IMG/VR virus record: IMGVR_UViG_3300005527_000191
Location: 1-31,846 of that record
Strand: one strand, 5' to 3'
DNA: 31,846 nt
Origin: a virus
The translations under genes were made by a program, and so were the position numbers. Below, one piece after another: positions 1-8,606 of the stretch. How positions within the stretch are numbered: the stretch's first letter is position 1; each line of letters starts with the position of its first letter. The notes beneath the pieces were generated by a model. It worked only from the letters and a program-made list of their open reading frames with translations, searched no databases and was not told the origin of the DNA.

Positions 1-1
1 C

Positions 2-352
2 CAAGTGTGGATCAACCGTCAGTCAGGCGCGACCGAACCCAGCACCGGGGTGGCGTATCCGAATATCAACGTATGGCCTGCCCCAGAGCAGTCCAACTAT
101 TACACCTTCGTCTACTGGCGGCTTCGCCGTATTCAGGACGCTGGCAACGGTATCACGACGCAGGACATCCCGTTCCGCTTCTTGCCGTGTATGGTAGCAG
201 GTCTAGCGTACCATCTGTCGAAGAAAATCCCCGGCGCGCTTGAGCGCAGCCAGATGCTCAAGATGGAATACGAAGAGTTGTGGCAGCAAGCTGCTGACGA
301 GGACCGCGAGAAGGCGTCGTTGCGTATCGCACCGCGTCAGATGTTCTATTAA
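2..352 (+). CDS. C-terminal part of a head-tail connector-type virion protein (cut by left edge)
   Basis: The frame is open to the left edge (a Gln codon precedes the GTG at 5), so this is the last ~116 codons of a longer gene, and the GTG should not be taken as its start. The visible part is rich in aromatic residues, with WPAPEQ near residue 25 and FVYWRLRRIQDAG just after, followed by a helical LPCMVAGLAYHL segment and an Arg/Glu-rich end finishing RIAPRQMFY. From memory, this C-terminus resembles a protein encoded beside the tail adaptor in aquatic podoviruses. The likely role is head closure or connection, but that is inferred from context. The next gene follows after 9 bases with a strong ribosome site (AAGGAG, 351-356). 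Confidence 0.75.
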   Translation, partial: QVWINRQSGATEPSTGVAYPNINVWPAPEQSNYYTFVYWRLRRIQDAGNGITTQDIPFRFLPCMVAGLAYHLSKKIPGALERSQMLKMEYEELWQQAADEDREKASLRIAPRQMFY

Positions 353-361
353 GGAGATAGC

Positions 362-802
362 ATGCCAAATAGGTTTGCCTCCGGTAAATGGGCTATTTCG
401 CAGTGTGACCGCTGCGGATTCCGCTATAAGCTGAAGCAGCTTCGGCGTCTCGTCATCAAGACGAAGAACGTCAATATCCTCGTATGCCCGTCCTGCTGGG
501 AACCAGATCAGCCACAGCTTCAGTTGGGGATGTACCCAGTTGATGATCCTCAGGCGCTGCGTAACCCGCGTCCGGATACGACATATTATCAAGGCGGCTT
601 GACTGGTCTCCAAGAAGAAACACAGGGCGAAGTGCCCAGCGAGAACGTGCTGGCGTTCGGTACACCGTCAGGTGGTAGCCGTGTAATCCAGTGGGGGTGG
701 AACCCTGTTGGCCTGAATGATCCTTTGGGTTTGTCCGGCCTTGTAAATGTGCTAATAGCACATGGTGACGTAGGCACCGTAACTGTTCAGACGGAGAATT
801 AA
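362..802 (+). CDS. Conserved phage protein with a four-cysteine zinc-ribbon-like core
   Basis: 146 residues. ATG at 362 lies 5 bases after AAGGAG. Near the N-terminus, CDRCGFRYK and then CPSCWEPDQPQ give two CxxC pairs about 30 residues apart, as expected for a zinc ribbon or rubredoxin-like knuckle. The middle (DDPQALRNPRPDT) and a low-complexity C-terminal half follow. I recall a common phage family with the same layout but serine in place of the first cysteines (SDRSGFR-type); its function is unknown to me. The position between a connector-type gene and the tail adaptor suggests a virion or assembly role. Zinc binding is inferred from the cysteine spacing only. Confidence 0.8.
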   Translation: MPNRFASGKWAISQCDRCGFRYKLKQLRRLVIKTKNVNILVCPSCWEPDQPQLQLGMYPVDDPQALRNPRPDTTYYQGGLTGLQEETQGEVPSENVLAFGTPSGGSRVIQWGWNPVGLNDPLGLSGLVNVLIAHGDVGTVTVQTEN

Positions 803-803
803 A

Positions 804-929
804 ATGGCTAAAGGTGGCAAGACGAATAAGCAGATGTTGAATATGGGCCGTAATCTGGCGAAGATTGCGAACCAGAAGAGCGGCAGCAAGCCGAAGAAGG
901 ACATGGGAAAGGTCAATAAAAATGGCTGA
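804..929 (+). CDS. Tiny Lys-rich basic protein, 41 residues
   Basis: Begins MAKGGKTNKQ and ends KVNKNG. Lysine, asparagine and glycine dominate and acidic residues are nearly absent, so it is strongly basic and probably unstructured. It starts one base after the stop of the Cys4 gene and overlaps the next start by 8 bases, the packing expected of a real late gene. The ribosome site is weak (GGAG at 793-796), so it may depend on coupling from upstream. Binding to DNA or to acidic virion surfaces is conceivable but unproven. Confidence 0.6.
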   Translation: MAKGGKTNKQMLNMGRNLAKIANQKSGSKPKKDMGKVNKNG

Positions 930-1071
930 TTATAAACAACCTAAGGTCTACACACAGGCCGACCTCGGCAACAACGGCTATCCTAACAAGATTGCCAATA
1001 CCCAGACGCAGAAGACCCGTGGTACGGGCGCGGCGACCAAGGGTACTGGGCACAGCAAGAAGATGGGCTAA
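922..1071 (+). CDS. Small conserved basic phage protein, 49 residues
   Basis: Start chosen at the ATG at 922 (MADYKQPKVY). A longer reading from 865 would add 19 Arg-rich residues that merely shadow the previous gene. The C-terminus RGTGAATKGTGHSKKMG resembles a short Gly/Lys tail (RGxGAATKG) that I recall from many small phage proteins of unknown role located among head-tail genes. It overlaps the preceding gene by 8 bases, and its stop shares TAATG with the tail-adaptor gene, suggesting coupled translation. No enzymatic motif is seen. Confidence 0.7.
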   Translation: MADYKQPKVYTQADLGNNGYPNKIANTQTQKTRGTGAATKGTGHSKKMG

Positions 1072-1751
1072 TGAACTACGCTACTCTGTTCGAGACGATT
1101 AAGGGTTACGTCGAAAACGACTTCCCCAACACCTCATGGACCGGCTCTGACGGCTCCAGCACGGTTACGTTGACATCCACCGAACAGATTAACACGTTCA
1201 TCCAAGAGGCTGAGCAGCGTATTTTCAATACCGTCCAGTTGCTGGACCTCCGCAAAAACGTGACGGGTAACTGCACGTTGGGGAATAAATACCTGTCTGT
1301 ACCTTCCGATTGGCTGGCTAACTTCTCAATCGCCGTGATCGACGGGGATGGGAACTACGAATATCTGTTGAACAAAGATGTGAACTTCATCCGGCAGGCG
1401 TATCCCAACCCCAGCGATCAGGGTCTCCCATATTGCTACGCCTATTTCGACGAGAACTCGTATATTCTTGGGCCTACACCCGATCAGAATTACAGCGTAG
1501 AGCTTCACTATTTCTACTACCCGCCTTCGATTGTGACTGCGGGGACGTCGTGGTTGGGCGATAACTTCGATAGCGTTTTGCTTTACGGCTCCTTGCTGGA
1601 AGCCTATACCTTTATGAAGGGCGAACAGGACATCATCGCGGGCTACCAGAAACGGTATGACGAAGCGATGGCGATACTTAAACAGCTTGGCGAAGGTAAA
1701 AACCGTCAGGACATGTATCGTTCTGGCCAAGTTCGATATCCGGTGAGGTAG
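1071..1751 (+). CDS. Tail adaptor protein (T7 gp11 / P22 gp4-like)
   Basis: 226 residues, near the usual size for podovirus adaptor (tail tubular A-type) proteins. It opens with a helical segment MNYATLFETIKGYVENDFP, then TSTEQINTFIQEAEQRIF, the typical N-terminal helices of this family. A β-rich middle carries the aromatic stretch YSVELHYFYYPP, and LLYGSLLEAYTFMKGEQD begins the C-terminal helix pair. In a virion such proteins form a 12-fold ring below the portal and receive the nozzle. Start shares TAATG with the upstream gene. Assignment rests on recalled family features and neighbourhood. Confidence 0.75.
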   Translation: MNYATLFETIKGYVENDFPNTSWTGSDGSSTVTLTSTEQINTFIQEAEQRIFNTVQLLDLRKNVTGNCTLGNKYLSVPSDWLANFSIAVIDGDGNYEYLLNKDVNFIRQAYPNPSDQGLPYCYAYFDENSYILGPTPDQNYSVELHYFYYPPSIVTAGTSWLGDNFDSVLLYGSLLEAYTFMKGEQDIIAGYQKRYDEAMAILKQLGEGKNRQDMYRSGQVRYPVR

Positions 1752-1752
1752 T

Positions 1753-2034
1753 ATGTTTAACGGTTTAAACGATGTCGGAAACGTGATGGTCATGACGACC
1801 GAAGGACGTGGCTTCACGCCTGAGGAAACTGCTGAGCGCGCTCTCGATAAAATCATCTACGTGGGTAGTCAGGCACACCCTGCTATTCGCGATCAGGCCG
1901 AAGCCTTTAAGGACAGCATCCGTCAGGTGCTCGTCCACTACATGCACGAGGCAGTGCGGTCTCATAACGTAACTCTGGTAAATAAATTCAAACAGGCGGG
2001 TCACCCAGAGTTGATCCCGATCCTCGACGCATAA
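1753..2034 (+). CDS. Small helical conserved phage protein, function unknown
   Basis: 93 residues, start preceded by GGTGAGG (1742-1748). After a flexible N-terminus comes GRGFTPEETAERALDKI and then a largely helical remainder ending in GHPELIPILDA. Proteins with a GRGFTPEE-type motif and a GHPEL ending are familiar from aquatic phage structural regions, where they sit near the adaptor genes. No membrane segment, signal peptide or catalytic motif is visible. It may be a virion or assembly component, by position only. Confidence 0.75.
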   Translation: MFNGLNDVGNVMVMTTEGRGFTPEETAERALDKIIYVGSQAHPAIRDQAEAFKDSIRQVLVHYMHEAVRSHNVTLVNKFKQAGHPELIPILDA

Positions 2035-2039
2035 GGAGG
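2033..2039 (+). promoter_or_regulatory. Strong ribosome binding site deciding a GTG start
   Basis: AAGGAGG lies 7 bases before the GTG at 2047, a near-perfect Shine-Dalgarno. It supports GTG rather than the internal ATG at 2065 as the start of the next gene. Confidence 0.8.
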
Positions 2040-2046
2040 CCATAAC

Positions 2047-2526
2047 GTGGCAATTACACAAGCAATGACTACGTCGTTTAAGGCCGAGCTTATGCTGGCT
2101 GTACACGATTTCCGGGCTACTGGTGGTGACACTTTCAAGCTCGCTCTTTACACTTCGTCCGCTTCGTTGGATGCGAACACCACGGCGTATACATCCAGCC
2201 AAGAAGTTTCGGCTTCGGGCACCAACTACACAACTGGTGGTGGTACGCTGACCAACCTTGGTGTTGTGACGTCGAACAACTCAGCTTCAACGGGCACGGG
2301 CTTCACGGACTTTTCCGACCTGACCTTCGCTAACGCGACGATCACGGCTCGCGGTGCGTTGATCTATAACAGCACGCCTTCGGCTAACTCGAACGCGAAC
2401 ACCACGCTGACGAACGCTGCTGTGGCTGTGCTGGATTTTGGCTCGGACAAGACCTCGACAGACGGTGATTTTACCATTATTTTCCCAACGGCAACCAATA
2501 CCACCGCTATCATCCGTATTGCGTAA
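2047..2526 (+). CDS. Conserved β-rich virion protein (GTG start)
   Basis: 159 residues. The N-terminus MAITQAMTTSFKAELML leads into a domain with DTFKLALYTSSASLD, a Gly/Thr-rich middle, a conserved TARGALIYNS strand, VAVLDFGSDKTSTDGDFTI and a C-terminal IIRIA. I recognise this arrangement from many phage genomes, where it sits just before fibre genes and is listed as a structural protein of unknown exact place. It could be a decoration, baseplate-like or fibre-attachment protein. The fold is predicted β-rich from the alternating hydrophobic pattern. It ends 9 bases before the long fibre gene. Confidence 0.75.
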   Translation: MAITQAMTTSFKAELMLAVHDFRATGGDTFKLALYTSSASLDANTTAYTSSQEVSASGTNYTTGGGTLTNLGVVTSNNSASTGTGFTDFSDLTFANATITARGALIYNSTPSANSNANTTLTNAAVAVLDFGSDKTSTDGDFTIIFPTATNTTAIIRIA

Positions 2527-2535
2527 GGAAAACTA

Positions 2536-5500
2536 ATGGCTTTCGTCCTCGCTGATCGCGTTAGGGATACCACTACTACAACTGGTACAGGTACGGTAAC
2601 GCTCAGCGGGACCGCACCAACAGGGTACCAGACCTTTGGTGATGGTATCGGTAACGGCAACAATACCTATTACACGATCAACGCGGACTCTCAGTGGGAA
2701 GTTGGCATCGGTACCTACACGGCTTCCGGTACGACCCTATCACGTAACACGGTGTTGGCATCAAGCAATGGCGGTGCGCTTGTAGACTTTGCCTTAGGTA
2801 TTAAAGACGTCTTCGTTACCTATCCAGCCGAGAAGGCGGTTACGGATGTTTACGGTACGGCGCTAGCTGCAACCACTACGGCTAATATCGCGGGCGGCGC
2901 TGCGGGTTCCATTCCTTACCAGACTGCGGCTAACACCACATCGCTGCTTGCAGCGGGCACAGGCGTCCTGATTGGTGGTGCAACTCCATCATATACGATG
3001 TCTCCGTCGCTGACGCAGGTTACTGTTGCTGGCAACCCATCTACGGACCTTCAAGTTGCCACCAAGCAGTATGTGGACACTCAAGTGTCCGCTGGCATCC
3101 ACTACCACGCACCGGTAATGGTTGAAAGTCCAACCAATCTGAACGCGACGTACAACAATGGCACCGCTGGGGTTGGCGCTACACTGACAAATGCTGGAAC
3201 GCAGGTTGAGTTGATTATTGACGGTATTTTCACGTCGCCGGGTGACCGCGTCTTGGTTTACCAACAGACCAACCCAATACAAAACGGTATCTATGTTGTT
3301 ACAACGGTAGGTACAGTTTCTACAAACTGGGTGCTGACGCGTGCCAGCGACGCAGACACTTACATCAACGCTAGCGCAAACGGTCTGAGCGAAGGTTCAA
3401 CCGTATTTGTCCAACTAGGCGCAACCGGCGCAGGCGAGACCTATACCTGCAACACGTCGGGTGTAATTACCTTTGGTACGACAGCAATTACGTTTGCTCA
3501 GATTTCATCGGCGCAGATTTATTCGGCTGGCACTGGCCTCACGCTAACCGGGACGACATTCAGCCTTACCGCACCTGTTGCGACCTCGTTGGGCGGCACG
3601 GGTCTCACCACATTTACCTCTGGCGGCGCAGTCTACGCGACGTCTGCAAGTGTGCTGGCCACAGGCACGCTACCTGCAACGGCAGGTGGTACAGGACAAA
3701 GCAGCTACACAACTGGTGACTTGGTCTACGCGACCTCAGGTACGGCGCTTGGTGCGCTGGCTGACGTAGCCACTGGTAATGCGCTCATCTCAGGCGGTGT
3801 TGGTAGTGCTCCTTCATACGGTAAGATTGGCCTTACGACGCATATCAGCGGCACACTGGCTGTCGGTAATGGTGGTACAGGCGCAACCTCGCTGACGGGT
3901 TATCTCGTTGGTAATGGCACCTCTGCATTTACGACAACAGCCACTATTCCAACCAGCGATCTGTCGGGCACAATCAGCCTCACCACGCAGGTCAGCGGCA
4001 CCCTTGGTGCAGGTAATGGCGGTACTGGTCTCAGCAGCTACACCGTTGGCGACATCCTCTACGCCTCTGGGACTACGACGCTAAGCTCATTGGCTGATGT
4101 GGCTACCGGCAACGCACTCATATCTGGTGGTGTCAGCAACCCTCCATCATGGGGCAAGATTGGCCTTGTAACGCATATTACCGGCACACTAGAGGTGGGC
4201 AACGGTGGTACAGGCGCGGTCACCCTGACTACTCGGGGTGTGTTGATTGGTAACGGCACCAACGCTGTTAGTGCTACGGCTGCGGGCACCACTGGTCAGG
4301 TTCTAGTCGGCAACACAGGTGCGGACCCATCATGGGCCACCCTCACTGGTATCGGCGTAACTTCGTTCAGCGCAGGCACGACGGGCTTTACGCCAGCGAC
4401 AGCCACAACTGGCGCGGTCACACTCGCAGGCACACTAAACGTCGCCAACGGCGGCACCAGCAATACCACACTGGCGGCTAACTACCTCCTTAAGGGTAAC
4501 GGCGTATCACCTATTGCTACGTCAGTGGTCTACGACGACGGCACGAACGTCGGGATTGGTACGGCTGCACCGGGCACAAGGTTAGATGTTGTAGGCCCAG
4601 ATAATAATGGCGCTCAGTATCGTACATCTACGCGGACCATAGGTATCGGGTCTATAAGCGGTGTAAACGCCCTCTACGGTGGTTCTGGAACTGAGCTTAC
4701 ATTCCACATCGGCTCAGAACGTATGCGCATCAACGCCAGCGGCAACTTGCTGGTGGGGACTACCACGGACTTCGGCGGGCGTCTAACGCTTATCCCAGCA
4801 ACAACACCAACAACCTTTGTTGGTGGTAACCAATTACAAATCGGCGAAGCTACAAACAATACCGCCTACCGCTTGCAAGTGGGGTATATCAACCACCCTG
4901 TGCAAGGTTATGTAGGGTCAATACAGTCCTACGCGGGTGGCGTCCCCTCGTCATTAGTCTTGCAAGGCGCTGGTGGCAATGTCGGCATAAACACCGCAGC
5001 CCCCGGTGCAAAGTTAGAGACATTCAATGACATTGGCGGCGTAAACGCACTCAGGCTTAATACTAATTTTGCGGGTGGTAACTACGTTGACATAAACCCT
5101 TACATAAGCGGCGTATCCAACGGCGGGTTCTCTATCTCGCTCAACGGAACTATTCGTCAGACAATCGACACCAGTGGCTCAATCACAGCCAACGTCGATT
5201 TCCGTGCGCCGATCTTCTACGACAGCAACAACACTGCTTATTACGTTGATCCGAATAGCACATCAAGGATTGTGCGTTTAGCTCTTGATAACGGCGATAA
5301 CTTGTCGTGGGGTGGTGTCTACGGGGCGGGCATACCGACCATTGCTGGTTCAACCAGTAATGGTTTATACTTTTACCCAACCGGTTCGACCGCTGGCAAT
5401 ACGTTCACGATGTTCAGTTCGTATGCAATCGCTACTGGTTCTATGCGTGCCCCCCTCTTCTACGACAGCGATAATACCAGCTACTACCTTGATCCTGCTG

Positions 5501-8187
5501 GCTCCAGCGTGCTTGGGATCATCACGGCACAATCCACCAATGACGCGCAGCTTTATCTGAACGGGAATGGAACGTCGTGGGCTGGTATCCAGTGGACGGA
5601 TGTCAGTGGCAGCGACAACATGTGGTACAACGGCTCCACATCTACGTTTGCCATCGGCGGCGGTGGATCGGTTGTTGCCAATAAAAAACTGCATATTAAC
5701 GGTGGGACAACCATCGGAAGCGGACTTGCTGCTTCATCTAGCGGCGTGAATGGCTTGCTGATTGAAGGTGCGCTAAACGCGGGTAACGGCAACCTCACAC
5801 CCGCAGGAACAGCCTTTAGCAACGTCATTACTGGTCGCGGCACAAATCGTGTCGTGGCCTTCGACGGCAATGGCACCGTGCCGTCTGTCTGGTGGACCAA
5901 CGGTGGCACTGCCATCGGCGCTATCGATGCCATTTCTGGCGGCGGTCTTGCTCACTGGGCGAACAACGGCAGTAGCTGGCAACAGCAGATGGCGGTTAAC
6001 TATGGCAACGTCACCATAAATACCGATATCCGCTCGCCGATATACTACGACAGCAACAACACTACGTATTATGTCGATCCCGCATCTGGTTCAAATCTAG
6101 TAGGGCAAGTCCAGATTAACGGCGGGACTACAATGTCTGGCGGTTGGAACAGGGCGCTATACCTTGCATCCCAATTCCCTGTCATTGTGATGAACTCAGG
6201 AAGCGTCAAATACTCCGCTATCGGCGTTGATTACACCGAAGCTCAGAGCGGCATGGTGTTTTGGGTTAACGGCAACAGCGCCGACATAACCAACGGCTCT
6301 GCGACAATAGCGCTGCGGATAAACACTGGAAACTTCATCGTAGCCAATGACGTCCGTGCGACTATCTTCTACGACAGCAACAACACTGCGTTCTTCGTAG
6401 ACCCCAACAGCACGTCGGTGCTTAACACCATTCGGGCAAGTAGGGTTCAGTTCTCTAACAGCAACCCAGCCATTGTGTTGGATAACACCAGCTACCAAAT
6501 ACTGTACGACCCGACAGGGAACGCCGCCCTCTACCTCGGCGGCGCGGACCCAGCCAACTATTACGACAACAGCACGCACTACTTCCGCACCCGTGGCGGT
6601 AGCAATATGGCGGTCATGAATAGCAACGGTATTCAGGCCCCTATCTTCTACGACTTAGCTAACACTGGGTATTACGGCGACTTTGCCGGTACTTCTAACC
6701 TTTTTAATCTTACCATCAGCGGCGGGGGTAACAAGTACCTCCAAATCCAATCGACCGACGGCGGCGAAGCTATGGTGCGTTATCTCGGCGCTACTGGCCC
6801 CTCTTGGTATGTCGGTAAGCGAACGACATCGCAACTTGTTGATACTGCGTCCTTCCATTTTTACTCCGAGAGCGCGGGGGCTACGGTTGGCGGTATTGAT
6901 GTATCCGGCAATATGTTTGCTTCTACCTCTTTCCGTGCACCTATTTTCTACGACAGCAACAACACTGGGTATTACGTCGATCCGGCCAGCGGTACGGTTC
7001 TTGGAGGTACTGTTTCAATCCTCGGCGGTAGGAACATCACTCTTAGTACTAGCGGCGGCAACGTGCAGATTAAAGGTGATGCTGGTGGCTGGTCTAATGG
7101 ACTACTGTTTTACGGCTCGTCTAATACCTTTAGGGGCGGTTTCGGCGCTCTAGGTAGCGGCGACGGATTGTCTTACTTATGGGCTGGCAATGACTACAAC
7201 AATGCCGCGCTTTATCTCTACGCATCCAATTACGCCGAAAGCCCCGGCTCGTTCCGCGCCCCCATTTTCTACGACAGCAACAACACCGCGTACTATTTTG
7301 ACGGGGCCAGCACTTCTAACTGGAACACCTCCGGCCAACAAGGCTTCCACACCTTTGGTAACTACGGTCTTGGTATTGTTGGTACATACTCGCCAACGCG
7401 CTACCAGCTTGTTTGGGCTTTAGGCGATGCGTACAAAGGCAACGCAGATGGGACCAGTTTAGCCAGCGCATACGGCCTCTGGTTCTCGTATCCCAGTGCT
7501 GGCGGACCTGCTGCAAACCTCTCTACGCATGGCTTGATGCTCATCCAGAACGGCGTGTTTCAAGCATCGCTTGACCCAAGTATGCGCGCCATCGGCGATA
7601 TGCGTGCGCCTATCTTTTACGATTATAACAACACTGCATTCTTCGTTGACCCAAACAGCACTTCGGTCCTTAGCACTGTCCGCGCTGCTGGCATTCAACA
7701 TTCATCTGGCAACAACGCCATTATTTTGAATAGCGGCGTATGGACGCAGTTTTGCGACGTTAATGGGGCGACCAAGTTGTGGCTTGGTGGAACCGCCGAT
7801 CCGAATAATTATTATAACGCTAATATTCACTACTTCCGCAACAATTCTAGCTCCAACACCATGACGATTGATAGCTCTGGCAATGTTGTAGCTACAGCAA
7901 ACGTCACGGCATATTCAGATGCTCGCCTCAAGAAAGACGTTGAGACCATTGGTGACGCGCTTGGTCTCGTCGGTAAGATGCGCGGCGTGCGGTATACCCG
8001 CATCGACACTGAGAAACGCAACGTCGGTGTCATCGCGCAGGAGATGTTGGAAGTTATACCTGAAGTGGTTCATCAAGGCACGGGTGACGACGACACGCTC
8101 TCTGTTGCTTATGGTAACCTTGTTGGTGTATTAATAGAAGCAATCAAGGAACTCGAAGCCCGCGTGGCCGAATTGGAAGGAAAGTAA
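2536..8187 (+). CDS. Very long tail fibre with C-terminal self-cleaving endosialidase-type chaperone
   Basis: 1883 residues. Residues 1-100 form a conserved fibre N-terminus (MAFVLADRVRDTTT, then YPAEKAV) that probably anchors to the tail. Residues ~160-330 form a β-domain entered by ATKQYVDTQVSAGIHYH. A shaft of NGGTG-type repeats follows (~350-660), including an exact-length 62-residue duplication. Two NVGIGTAAPG/NVGINTAAPG shaft motifs come next, and then eight copies of a (F/M/I/V)RAPIFYDSNNTAYYVDP-type motif starting at residues 889, 970, 1165, 1273, 1366, 1466, 1573 and 1689. The last 90 residues are a peptidase S74 chaperone: S1794 in SDARLKKD with K1799/K1800 fits the known Ser-Lys autocleavage dyad, and the end is a coiled coil (IEAIKELEARVAELEGK). 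Such chaperones fold the trimer and are then cut off. Ribosome site AAGGAA at 2525-2530. Confidence 0.9.
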   Translation: MAFVLADRVRDTTTTTGTGTVTLSGTAPTGYQTFGDGIGNGNNTYYTINADSQWEVGIGTYTASGTTLSRNTVLASSNGGALVDFALGIKDVFVTYPAEKAVTDVYGTALAATTTANIAGGAAGSIPYQTAANTTSLLAAGTGVLIGGATPSYTMSPSLTQVTVAGNPSTDLQVATKQYVDTQVSAGIHYHAPVMVESPTNLNATYNNGTAGVGATLTNAGTQVELIIDGIFTSPGDRVLVYQQTNPIQNGIYVVTTVGTVSTNWVLTRASDADTYINASANGLSEGSTVFVQLGATGAGETYTCNTSGVITFGTTAITFAQISSAQIYSAGTGLTLTGTTFSLTAPVATSLGGTGLTTFTSGGAVYATSASVLATGTLPATAGGTGQSSYTTGDLVYATSGTALGALADVATGNALISGGVGSAPSYGKIGLTTHISGTLAVGNGGTGATSLTGYLVGNGTSAFTTTATIPTSDLSGTISLTTQVSGTLGAGNGGTGLSSYTVGDILYASGTTTLSSLADVATGNALISGGVSNPPSWGKIGLVTHITGTLEVGNGGTGAVTLTTRGVLIGNGTNAVSATAAGTTGQVLVGNTGADPSWATLTGIGVTSFSAGTTGFTPATATTGAVTLAGTLNVANGGTSNTTLAANYLLKGNGVSPIATSVVYDDGTNVGIGTAAPGTRLDVVGPDNNGAQYRTSTRTIGIGSISGVNALYGGSGTELTFHIGSERMRINASGNLLVGTTTDFGGRLTLIPATTPTTFVGGNQLQIGEATNNTAYRLQVGYINHPVQGYVGSIQSYAGGVPSSLVLQGAGGNVGINTAAPGAKLETFNDIGGVNALRLNTNFAGGNYVDINPYISGVSNGGFSISLNGTIRQTIDTSGSITANVDFRAPIFYDSNNTAYYVDPNSTSRIVRLALDNGDNLSWGGVYGAGIPTIAGSTSNGLYFYPTGSTAGNTFTMFSSYAIATGSMRAPLFYDSDNTSYYLDPAGSSVLGIITAQSTNDAQLYLNGNGTSWAGIQWTDVSGSDNMWYNGSTSTFAIGGGGSVVANKKLHINGGTTIGSGLAASSSGVNGLLIEGALNAGNGNLTPAGTAFSNVITGRGTNRVVAFDGNGTVPSVWWTNGGTAIGAIDAISGGGLAHWANNGSSWQQQMAVNYGNVTINTDIRSPIYYDSNNTTYYVDPASGSNLVGQVQINGGTTMSGGWNRALYLASQFPVIVMNSGSVKYSAIGVDYTEAQSGMVFWVNGNSADITNGSATIALRINTGNFIVANDVRATIFYDSNNTAFFVDPNSTSVLNTIRASRVQFSNSNPAIVLDNTSYQILYDPTGNAALYLGGADPANYYDNSTHYFRTRGGSNMAVMNSNGIQAPIFYDLANTGYYGDFAGTSNLFNLTISGGGNKYLQIQSTDGGEAMVRYLGATGPSWYVGKRTTSQLVDTASFHFYSESAGATVGGIDVSGNMFASTSFRAPIFYDSNNTGYYVDPASGTVLGGTVSILGGRNITLSTSGGNVQIKGDAGGWSNGLLFYGSSNTFRGGFGALGSGDGLSYLWAGNDYNNAALYLYASNYAESPGSFRAPIFYDSNNTAYYFDGASTSNWNTSGQQGFHTFGNYGLGIVGTYSPTRYQLVWALGDAYKGNADGTSLASAYGLWFSYPSAGGPAANLSTHGLMLIQNGVFQASLDPSMRAIGDMRAPIFYDYNNTAFFVDPNSTSVLSTVRAAGIQHSSGNNAIILNSGVWTQFCDVNGATKLWLGGTADPNNYYNANIHYFRNNSSSNTMTIDSSGNVVATANVTAYSDARLKKDVETIGDALGLVGKMRGVRYTRIDTEKRNVGVIAQEMLEVIPEVVHQGTGDDDTLSVAYGNLVGVLIEAIKELEARVAELEGK
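3685..4203 (+). repeat. Two copies of a 62-codon unit in the fibre shaft
   Basis: Unit A is 3685-3870 and unit B 4018-4203, both exactly 186 bases and in frame. Each begins GGTG(Q/L)SSYT and contains LADVATGNALISGGV, then a KIGL(T/V)THI(S/T)GTL strand, and runs into another GNGGTGA. They are separated by a 49-codon spacer. Protein identity is much higher than in the flanking shaft, pointing to duplication. Confidence 0.85.
5200..7653 (+). repeat. Eight dispersed copies of the FYDSNNTAYYVDP motif in the long fibre
   Basis: Copies begin at 5200, 5443, 6028, 6352, 6631, 6931, 7252 and 7600. The ~54-base motif is preserved while the 80-195 residue segments between copies differ. At base level TACGACAGCAACAACAC recurs identically in copies 1, 3, 4, 6 and 7. 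Copies 2, 5 and 8 are variants (DSDNTSYYLDP, DLANTGYYGDF, DYNNTAFFVDP). Confidence 0.9.
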
Positions 8188-8189
8188 AT

Positions 8190-8606
8190 ATGGCACTTAC
8201 GTACACTTGGGCGATCACGTCCTTGAAGAAAACCACGGATGTCACTCTCGACATCGACAACGTCGTCGTGCAGACCACATGGACCTGCACTGGCACGGAC
8301 GAAGACGGCGACAGCGGTACGTTCAACGGCGCTACGCCGTTCTCGCTCGCGACCGTAGACCCTGCTACGTTCATTCCTTATGAAGACTTGACAGAAGCCG
8401 ATGTCCTTGGTTGGATAGAGGCCGTTGTTGTCGGTTCTTACAAGGAGCACGTCGATGCGCAAATCAACAAGCAGATTGCGCTAATCAAAGACCCAGTAGT
8501 GGACGTCCCTAATGGCGATTTCCCGTGGGACCCAACCCCGACACCAACACCACCAACACCAACACCCCCTGTTACCCCCACCGCAGCACCTGAAGGAGAA
8601 GAGTAA
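8190..8606 (+). CDS. Fibre-linked accessory protein with Pro/Thr-rich tail
   Basis: 138 residues. The N-terminal ~90 residues form a compact domain, with VVVQTTWTCTGTDEDGDSGT and then FIPYEDLTEADVLGWIEAVV, resembling a small domain family I recall next to phage fibre genes (possibly the one catalogued as DUF7936, which I could not check). The C-terminal 30 residues are almost only Pro, Thr and acidic residues (DPTPTPTPPTPTPPVTPT), probably an extended linker or an assembly tag. It starts 2 bases after the long fibre and overlaps the next start as TAATG. Role could be fibre assembly or a small tail component; unproven. Confidence 0.75.
   Translation: MALTYTWAITSLKKTTDVTLDIDNVVVQTTWTCTGTDEDGDSGTFNGATPFSLATVDPATFIPYEDLTEADVLGWIEAVVVGSYKEHVDAQINKQIALIKDPVVDVPNGDFPWDPTPTPTPPTPTPPVTPTAAPEGEE

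Noticed and set aside
5-7. GTG as true start of the first gene
   Set aside because: The frame is open to the left edge and the protein lacks the N-terminal part expected of its family.
865-921. N-terminal extension of the 49-residue protein
   Set aside because: The 19 added residues are Arg-rich and lie in another frame of the 41-residue gene; the ATG at 922 suits the conserved part better.
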